64,000 nt of DNA from Antitrichia curtipendula (lineage: Eukaryota > Streptophyta > Bryopsida > Hypnales > Leucodontaceae). The position numbers and the translations under genes were made by a program. Shown here one piece after another: positions 57,341-64,000 of this stretch. How positions within the stretch are numbered: position 1 is the stretch's first letter; the number at the start of each line of letters is the position of its first letter. Below the pieces are notes generated by a model. That model was given only the letters and a program-made list of their open reading frames with translations, did no database searches and was not told the DNA's origin. The stretch is from contig OX579635.1 in NCBI GenBank assembly GCA_951230915.1, forward strand, positions 37,510,001 to 37,574,000. The letters are read 5' to 3'.

Positions 57341-59368
57341 CTATTCCTTCTTTACTCGTTTAACCGCCTTGCGCCGTGACGAATCCAATATGGACTTACG
57401 CAAACGGACTACTTTTGGTGTCACTTCAATAATTTCATCACCCTGGACGTAGCCAATGGCTTCCTCCAAGTTGATAAGTCGCGGAGGTGATAACTTCACA
57501 TTCTCATCTTTGCCAGCCGACCGGATGTTATTCAACTCTTTCGTTCGCACCGGGTTGATCTCAAGATCAGTCTCCCGAGTGTGTTCACCAACGATCATAC
57601 CATCATATGTCTCCATTCCGGGCTTCACAAACAAAATACCCCTCGCTTCAAGTCCCATAAGGGCATGAGCAGTAATGGTACCTGGCGCCATTGACACCAA
57701 AACTCCCTTCCTCACATTCCCAAGTGGACCCCGGTACTTCCCATAGGCGAGAAAAGCCCTGTGCATAAACCCAGTACCATGAGTATCGGTTGAAAAAACA
57801 CTTCGATAGCCAACAAGTCCCCTGGAGGGGCAAGTGAAAGTCAGCCGTGTGCGACCAACACTCTCCGGGCACGGGCCCATGTCCAGCATCTCAGCACGGC
57901 GATGCGAAAGCGCTTCAATGACGAGCCCCGAATGCTCATCATTCACTTCAATCACCACTTCCTCAATGGGCTCCAGTTTCTTCCCATCCTCCGTCTTGTA
58001 AAGCACAGCAGGTGGCGACACTGAAAGCTCGAATCCCTCACGCCGCATATTCTCCAGCAAAATGCCAAGCTGAAGCTCCCCACGACCTTGCACTTCGTAT
58101 GCGTCTTGTCTAGGAGTTGGAATCACTGCAATTGACAAATTGCTCCGCGACTCAAACATCAACCGTTCACCAATCTTGGGACCCGTCAGCTGGTTTCCAT
58201 CACGGCCTCCTAACGGAGAGTCATTCACACTGAACGTCATGGATAGTGTAGGCGGGTCCATGGCAGCTGCTGGGAGTGCTTCCAGGACTTCCACATTCGC
58301 AATAGTATGACCAATTGACGGCTCAGACAGGCCAGCTATTGACACGATGTCTCCCGCCCCTGCATTGTTCACAACAACAGTCACCATTCCGTTCTTCTTC
58401 ATGAGCTTCATCACTTTCCCTTGATCGAACGCCACTGAGGTGTTACCCTCCACGTTACGAAGGCCGTGAATCCGGTCACCCACACGAACAACACCAGAGG
58501 AGATTCGTCCAGTGACGAGACGACCCATAAATGCATCATGGTCCATCATGGAGATCAACATCTTGAACGGCGAAGACAAATCTCCTTTCGGTGGAGGAAT
58601 GTGGCTCGCAATTGTGTCCATAAGAGGTGCCACGCTACGAACAAAGCCAGGATCCTCACCCTTCGTGTAGGTCCTCGACACCCAGCCTACTTTTGCAGAA
58701 GCGTACAGAACAGGAAAGTCTAATTGGGAATCGGTTGCACCAAGATTAGCAAAGAGATCAAAGATCATACTCTCAACCTCACCACATCGTTGCTCAGTAA
58801 CAGCAGGACGGTCCACTTTGTTGAGAAGTAAAATAGGTCGAATCCCGAGGTTGAGAGCTTTGGCAACCACGAATTTAGTCTGCGCAAGAGGACCTTCACC
58901 AGCGTCCACAACAAGAACCGCACCTTCCACCATCCCCACAACGCGCTCCACCTCGCCTCCGAAATCAGCGTGGCCGGGCGTGTCGACGACGTTCATTTGC
59001 ATTCCTTTCCAGAAGATGGACGTGTACTTGGACGCGATCGTGATGCCGCGTTCTCGCTCCAGGGTGATGGAGTCCATGGCTCGCTCTTGCGGGACGTTGG
59101 CGCCGCATTCACGAAGAATGCGGTCCATGAGAGTGGTCTTCCCATGGTCGACGTGCGCAATTATGGCCACGTTGCGGATTTGCGAAGGCTCAAGCACGTC
59201 GTCGGCTTTCTCAATCTCCGGGGCGGCAGCCGCGGAGGAAAACTGCCGGGGATTGAGTCGTAAACTGTTCTGGAAAGCCAAACGGCCGGCCTGCCAGTTT
59301 GCCCGGCAGCTCAGGCGTCGGAGCATCGTTGCGAGCCGACCGAAGGCTTGAGAAAATCTAATTTTCAA
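57341..59368 (-). CDS. Organellar TypA/BipA translational GTPase, probably mitochondrial
   Basis: A 675-residue ribosome-associated GTPase of the EF-G/LepA/TypA group. G motifs: AHVDHGKTT (71-79), RGITI (107-111), DTPGH (129-133), NKVD (183-186) and ASAK. The central EF-Tu-like domain 2 (VTGRISSGVVRVGD) and the TypA C-terminal region (GRGELQLGILLENMRREGFE; FMHRAFLAYGKYRG) follow, with a basic tail ending KRVKKE. Length and order match full-length TypA. The N-terminus to about residue 50 is Arg/Ser/Leu-rich without acidic residues, like a mitochondrial presequence; the in-frame Met at residue 15 (59326, MLRRLSCRANW) is an alternative start. Bacterial and plastid TypA proteins act in ribosome assembly and stress tolerance; the organelle here is inferred from the presequence. 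The gene has no intron, unlike the neighbouring TPR gene. Telo-boxes and a tandem duplication lie upstream. Confidence 0.94.
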   Translation of the reverse strand: MKIRFSQAFGRLATMLRRLSCRANWQAGRLAFQNSLRLNPRQFSSAAAAPEIEKADDVLEPSQIRNVAIIAHVDHGKTTLMDRILRECGANVPQERAMDSITLERERGITIASKYTSIFWKGMQMNVVDTPGHADFGGEVERVVGMVEGAVLVVDAGEGPLAQTKFVVAKALNLGIRPILLLNKVDRPAVTEQRCGEVESMIFDLFANLGATDSQLDFPVLYASAKVGWVSRTYTKGEDPGFVRSVAPLMDTIASHIPPPKGDLSSPFKMLISMMDHDAFMGRLVTGRISSGVVRVGDRIHGLRNVEGNTSVAFDQGKVMKLMKKNGMVTVVVNNAGAGDIVSIAGLSEPSIGHTIANVEVLEALPAAAMDPPTLSMTFSVNDSPLGGRDGNQLTGPKIGERLMFESRSNLSIAVIPTPRQDAYEVQGRGELQLGILLENMRREGFELSVSPPAVLYKTEDGKKLEPIEEVVIEVNDEHSGLVIEALSHRRAEMLDMGPCPESVGRTRLTFTCPSRGLVGYRSVFSTDTHGTGFMHRAFLAYGKYRGPLGNVRKGVLVSMAPGTITAHALMGLEARGILFVKPGMETYDGMIVGEHTRETDLEINPVRTKELNNIRSAGKDENVKLSPPRLINLEEAIGYVQGDEIIEVTPKVVRLRKSILDSSRRKAVKRVKKE

Positions 59369-59393
59369 GCCTGTTGCACAATTTCCCCAAAAA

Positions 59394-59860
59394 TCAGAAG
59401 AGTAACCTAATGGATTCAGCTAAACTAAGCATGACAGATAGTTGCTTCAAGAAACAAACCAGGAGACGGATACAGAAGTAGATATTAAAAGTTTCTTCTT
59501 GAGGTGAAAGCCCTAACCATTGTAATCCCTCTGATCCTCACGTTATCGGTAATCTGCACTGAGAATGCGGTTCTGCGAAATGCGAAAACAAAACCTAAAC
59601 TGCTACAATGCGAACATAATGTCAAATCAGAAGAGTGACCTAATGGATCCAGCTGAACTAAACATTATAGTTGATTGCTTCAACGACCACAACCAGGGGA
59701 AGGATACAGAAATAGATATTACACGTCTCTTCTTGAGGTATAAACCCTAACCATTGCAATCGCTCTGATCCTCACGTTACCGGAATTGTGCACTGAGAAT
59801 GCGATTCTGCGGAATGGGAAAAAAACACCTAAACTGCTACAAAGCGAACACAATGGCTTA
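59394..59860. repeat. 233-bp tandem duplication upstream of TypA
   Basis: Unit 1 starts TCAGAAGAGTAACCTAATGG at 59394 and unit 2 TCAGAAGAGTGACCTAATGG at 59627. Both continue with GATACAGAA, TTCTTCTTGAGGT, CTCTGATCCTCACGTTA, GCACTGAGAATGCG and CCTAAACTGCTACAA blocks. It covers the putative TypA promoter and 5' leader. Confidence 0.9.
59742..59750 (+). promoter_or_regulatory. Telo-box AAACCCTAA upstream of TypA
   Basis: AAACCCTAA lies in unit 2 of the duplicated upstream region. Telo-boxes are established promoter elements of plant genes for translation and cell proliferation; the match to a translational GTPase is suggestive only. The equivalent place in unit 1 reads AAAGCCCTAA. Confidence 0.5.
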
Positions 59861-60146
59861 CATAACAACCGAATTATTCCGAATGTCAATAAACTGTTAC
59901 GAATTGCGAACCACGACAAGCAAAGGACCTACAGGATTTTCATCCTATGATGGTGAAGATCCATCGCAGTTTACCCTGGGTTTTGAAAAAATGGACGTCA
60001 CTGGAGTGAAACGAAAGCAATTAGATTCAATTCGAAAACAAAAGAATGTGCAAACAGAGACTGCGAAGACATTACCAGAATCGGTATCGGGTACATCTTC
60101 ACTGCGGAGTCCTGCTGGAGGGGTGACAACGACGAAGGAATTCAGT

Positions 60147-60200
60147 AGGGTTTAGGGTTTTGGTTCCAGTGAGGGCATGCAGTGAGCATAAACCCTAAAC
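60147..60200. promoter_or_regulatory. Paired telo-box motifs in opposite orientation
   Basis: TAGGGTTTAGGGTTT at 60147-60161 and AAACCCTAAAC at 60190-60200. They are about 0.8 kb upstream of TypA. They could be regulatory or a tiny interstitial telomere-like patch. Confidence 0.4.
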
Positions 60201-60497
60201 CTAACAAAGCTGGTAGGTGTCACCCAGACTTCTGTAGTTTTGAATCTCCTAAATGCCCGAGGCACCGAATTCTGGGGATGACAAAAACTTTGAAGTTGAA
60301 TAAAACCTTTCCAAGTTACAATTTTAAAAACTTATCAAATTGTTTGTTTTTAGTTCAATTCAGAGCAAAATTTGAAGAAACTCAAAAAAGGGCTTGGGCA
60401 TTTTGGGTTAACTTAATTCTTGATTGTCTTTCATGGAATATATAATTTTAAATATAAATTGGATAGAGGAATGTTTTCTTTCAAAAATTTAGCATTA

Positions 60498-60829
60498 AGA
60501 TAGGAGGACCATAAAGCACCCATTTAAAAACTAAAATTTAATTTGGGGAGGTGAAATTTCTTGAAATCATTTTTCATTCAATTTTCCTTGAAAGACAAAT
60601 GGAATTAGCATCTAATCCAAGTTGTTTCATATTTTTTGGAGCTTTGTAGAATTAATTATGAATTTTTGAAGTTGAAGTGGCATAGGGCTCTAAAATTGCC
60701 CACCCCTTCAAATGTACACTATTTGTACAGTACATATATAGTTGGTACAACAAAGCAACATGTACAAATAGTGCACATTTGAAGGGGTGGGCGGATTTAA
60801 AACCTGAGCGCTTTAAGAACCTCCTACCT
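60498..60829 (+). mobile_element. AGGTAA-family MITE, copy 4
   Basis: AGATAGGAGGACCATAAAGC to TTTAAGAACCTCCTACCT with TA at 60496-60497 and 60830-60831. Full-length (332 bp) and collinear with copies 1 and 3. Confidence 0.8.
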
Positions 60830-60929
60830 TATTATGGATGAATGAAAATTATTTGGACAAAATATTTTCTTCAACCACTATGTTCATCATCATTCAAAAT
60901 ATGGACTTTGAAGCACTTAGGGTTTGATG

Positions 60930-61990
60930 TAACAACACCTAATTGTGTTGTATTGTTTCCTAATAAGCACTTGAGCATTTATTCTATTTTTAAATTGCCT
61001 AATTCTTCATTGGATCTTGTTGGAAGTTAACCCCTAAAGTCCCATTGGTCCTATAGGGGCCAAAATGCAACCTTGGGTAGGCTCATGCAATCTCAATATT
61101 CATTGTAATTTTTTGAAACATTTTTTGAAGCTAGAAAAATGCACAAGATTCATGGAAATTTAATTTTTATTTCAATCAGTGCCGAGAACAAAAGTTATTG
61201 CACCATTAGCGGAAAATGGAGGTCGGCGGGCAGCATTCAAAAAATCTCAAAAAGTCAAAATTAAATTCTAAATTTTTTTTTTCTAAAATATTTTATTTTT
61301 GTCTATATGTCAAGCTTTTATTTATTCTATTTGGACTAGTGATAAGAAAGTTATGGTCAATCTTGTTTGTTGGGCAATCCAAGCATCTTCTTCAAAAAAT
61401 AACTTACAAAATTCAACTTAACAATTTTTTAAAGAATGAAAATCAAGTTTTATTTTTTGAAATTTTTTTCCAAGACTTCCAACTCAATTCTTCAACATAA
61501 TAAAATTTTAATTCAAATTGTGCAATGCAAAAAAAATTCCACAAATGGCGGTCAAAGTCATTTGAAATTATAGGCTAGAATTCAAAAAAAATTACTTTTC
61601 CAACTTTAAATGCTAATATCTTTTAATATGTATGATAAAACTTCATTAAATTTTTACTATATGATTTAACACAAGTCAAGTCTAAGATTCTATGGTTAGA
61701 TTCTTAAAAAGTTATTCTTTTAATTTTCTTGGTTAAATGTAGCAGAAATGACTGTTTTGAGTGTTTTTTGAAAAACAAATAGCCTTGGGACCATAGGGGT
61801 TCAGAAAATTTTCTACATTCTATTTTATGCATTTTTTGGACACCATATGAATAAACTATGAATTTCTAAAGTGTTGAAACAAATGAATCCAAAAGTGTCT
61901 TTAGGCTCTGATAAATAGATGTAGTGTATTTTAGATAAGAATTTGTGGTAGTCAGTTTTCGAAAGGCGTCACAATTAGGTACAATTACCT
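60930..61990 (+). mobile_element. ACACCTAA-family MITE interrupted by a TTAA element
   Basis: TAACAACACCTAATTGTGTT to CACAATTAGGTACAATTACC. About 284 bp remain once 61027-61803 is removed, matching the intact 275-bp copy at 48316-48590. Confidence 0.75.
61027..61803 (-). mobile_element. TTAA-bounded element, family A copy 7
   Basis: TTAACCCCTAAAGTCCCATT at the left; the right end reads GGGACCATAGGGGTTCA, with TTCA in place of TTAA. Subterminal hairpin TTGGTCCTATAGGGGCCAA (61045-61063) pairs throughout if two G-T pairs are allowed. Non-coding. Confidence 0.8.
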
Positions 61991-62379
61991 TAGTGAAAAT
62001 CCTATAGTCATTTTACCTTAATTAAAGAAGATGTCTATTACTCAAAAAGCATGCTCAACAAAATGGCATTGAATATCTAATTAATACTAAAAAATACATT
62101 TCTACCTCCCAAATTAAAATTTAAGAAAAGACAACAATCATTTTAATTTGTCTTGAACTTCATATTTCAATTTTAAGATGTCCATAATTTGTAGATGTGC
62201 AATTCAAAGTTCATCCAATGAGAGCTTGAGGTCAAGCTCTATAGCTATATTTATATATTTTGTATGGACTGTTGTATAATGGCTTTGAAATGTCAAAAAA
62301 TTGCTAGAAAAGTTGCAAAATACATATCTGAGGCTGAACCTCCTTCTACTAAAATTCTTCTCAGTCACTCATAACTTTT

Positions 62380-62900
62380 TGGATTGATATAAAATTTTAG
62401 CCACACAAACTAGACTAGTATACACAACTTTTTCAAAAAACATTATTAGAAATGGACAGTGTATGAAGGAGAAACAAGCCTCCAAAGTTCATTATAATCC
62501 AAAAATGTCAGGATTTTGAACTTCGAATTGCTCCCAAACATTCAAAACAACTTGGATTGACATGAAAATTTTACCACAATAACTAGGATTTGAAGGGAAC
62601 ATAATTTAACAAATTTTTACTAAAAAAAAACATTGGATGAAGGAGACACAAGCCTCCAAAGTTGCAGCATTCAAATGCAATTTGGTGAACTGAAATTGAA
62701 TCTCTAAACTTTGATTGGCTTACAAAAAATGAGGACATCTTGGATTGATCTGAAAATTTTACCATACAAACTAAAAGAGGGAGCATATATTTTTCAATAA
62801 GTTTCATTGAATTTGGACATCGGGTGCAAAAGCTACAACACTTTGAATGGGACTTGAAACTATTTGAGGACACTTTGGGTCCCCTTGGGCAGTGAGGGGT
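62380..62900. repeat. Tandem repeat, about 2.5 units of 180 bp, ending at a TTAA-type terminus
   Basis: Units beginning TTGGATTGATNTGAAAATTTTA occur near 62380, 62551 and 62732 and share GATGAAGGAGACACAAGCCTCCAAAGTT (split: GAAGGAGACACAAGCC). The array ends at GGGCAGTGAGGGGTTAA (62884-62900), which looks like one end of another TTAA element; the other end was not found. Confidence 0.55.
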
Positions 62901-64000
62901 TAATTGTAGTTAGGTTCGGAATGCAACCCTTAGACAATCTCTTCACGATCTTTTTTACACTAATTGTATACTTCATTTTTAAAAGCTCTTATCTTTTTTA
63001 ATATTATCCGAATGGTTTGATCTTTAAACATGACATTATTCATTAAGGGAATTGTGGTGTCCTTTGAATTCATGAAGAAGACAAATTTAAGTTGGCCCAA
63101 GGGTCCAATATGGTTTTGGATTTTATTATGAATCATGTTAGTTGTATTAATTTCTCAATACTAGTCTCTTTTTCATTCTTGACTCTATTGTTGAATTTTC
63201 AACATTCAATAACAACAAAACATTCTTTATTCTTGGCTCTTTTGTTGAATTTTTAGCATTGGACAACAACAAAACATTTTGCCTTTTGGATTGTAATTTA
63301 AAAACTTCCCACCTTGAATAAAGTTATGAACTTTCTAAAGTTGTTTGATAAGGGCTATAAGATATGAACTTTATTTGCTTCATTTTGACAAGGTATAAAC
63401 AATGTATGACACTTTTAGTCATGAAATTAACCAACCCAATGATGCTTCTAATACAGGTTCTAATAAAAATCCTAATTCCAAATATATCTCTTTACTCAAT
63501 CATTTTAACAAAGTGATATTGAGAATACAAAGTGCATAACACTCTTGAACCTCAAGGCCAAGGACCCTTTACTTCCCATAAATCAAGGCTCCTCGCACTA
63601 TACAAAATCTTGAATGCATGTCTGTCCATAAATTGTGGACAATTATATAGTAATTCCTATTTGTTTCACCTATTGATAGTAAATCCAATTTGCATGTGAA
63701 ACTACTAGTCTCCTATTTGGAGCTTGAATAAATGCCACCATTTATGCATCATTCTTTATTGCTTCAAGGTTCCAAATGTATCCTTACTAAGTCTATGACC
63801 CATTGTAAAAGCATGTAGATTCATAATATATAGTTTTCAAGTAGCAAAAAATCCAAATTCTACTTACAACATCTTTCACTACAATTTTCTAATGTAATTG
63901 AACAAAAAATTCACAGTGTAACTCCACAAAAGACACTGAAATGCTTACATTTACAATTTAAGGTGCCCCTACCTTATTCTAGAATGTTATGTGAATTTTG
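62901..64000. other. AT-rich intergenic DNA to the window edge
   Basis: No gene recognised. A duplicated block of about 60 bp (ATTCTTGACTCTATTGTTGAATT / ATTCTTGGCTCTTTTGTTGAATT in shortened form: CTTGACTCTATTGTTG, CTTGGCTCTTTTGTTG) lies near 63170-63270. Confidence 0.4.

Noticed and set aside
57456..59351. Plus- and minus-strand open frames within the TypA gene
   Set aside because: They overlap the strongly supported TypA frame and show no independent domain.
60147..60200. Telomere-like TTTAGGG/CCCTAAA motifs as an interstitial telomere
   Set aside because: Only about two repeats on each side; more consistent with telo-box promoter motifs.

Overview
The window looks like nuclear DNA of a streptophyte, probably a non-flowering land plant. 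The reasons are a plant-type calcium-dependent protein kinase (CDPK), a plastid-type membrane TPR protein split by GT-AG introns, an organelle-targeted TypA/BipA GTPase, Stowaway-like and CACTA-like miniature transposons, and telo-boxes of the plant TTTAGGG type. The long AT-rich intergenic DNA around GC-richer exons would fit a moss or another bryophyte, but the sequence does not prove the lineage. No rRNA, tRNA, CRISPR or complete LTR retrotransposon was recognised.

Layout. 1-10.1 kb: repeats and decayed gene pieces (a tandem array interrupted by a 732-bp terminal-inverted-repeat element, a gene remnant hit by a 153-bp CACTA-type MITE, a 200-N gap, a dead Tc1/mariner-like transposase). 10.8-12.3 kb (minus): an intronless CDPK with two degenerate EF-hands. 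13.8-25.3 kb: a dense graveyard of nested miniature elements. 25.4-25.6 kb: an orphan first exon. 27.2-30.7 kb (plus): a hAT-type transposase-derived gene with two introns, two frameshifts and a stop. 31-39.2 kb: MITEs and tandem repeats. 39.9-47.8 kb (minus): a nine-exon gene that I join into a 1035-residue protein with an organelle-targeting-like N-terminus, two membrane segments and C-terminal TPR repeats. 48.3-55.6 kb: MITEs and a cluster of foldback repeats. 57.3-59.4 kb (minus): an intronless TypA/BipA GTPase with a mitochondrial-type presequence; upstream lie a 233-bp tandem duplication and telo-boxes. 60.5-64 kb: more MITEs.

The most striking content is the set of at least twelve elements bounded by TTAA, with ends of the form TTAA-CCC. 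That is the terminal architecture of piggyBac transposons, but no transposase is present here. Several sit inside identifiable copies of other repeats, so the empty target site can be read and a single TTAA is seen. One family carries a 19-nt hairpin next to one end whose stem shows compensatory substitutions between copies. A second group of MITEs has TA target sites and ends that mostly begin AGGT.

The three main protein genes (CDPK, TPR protein, TypA) are unrelated housekeeping or signalling genes and form no pathway or operon. The window is mainly informative about transposon stratigraphy.
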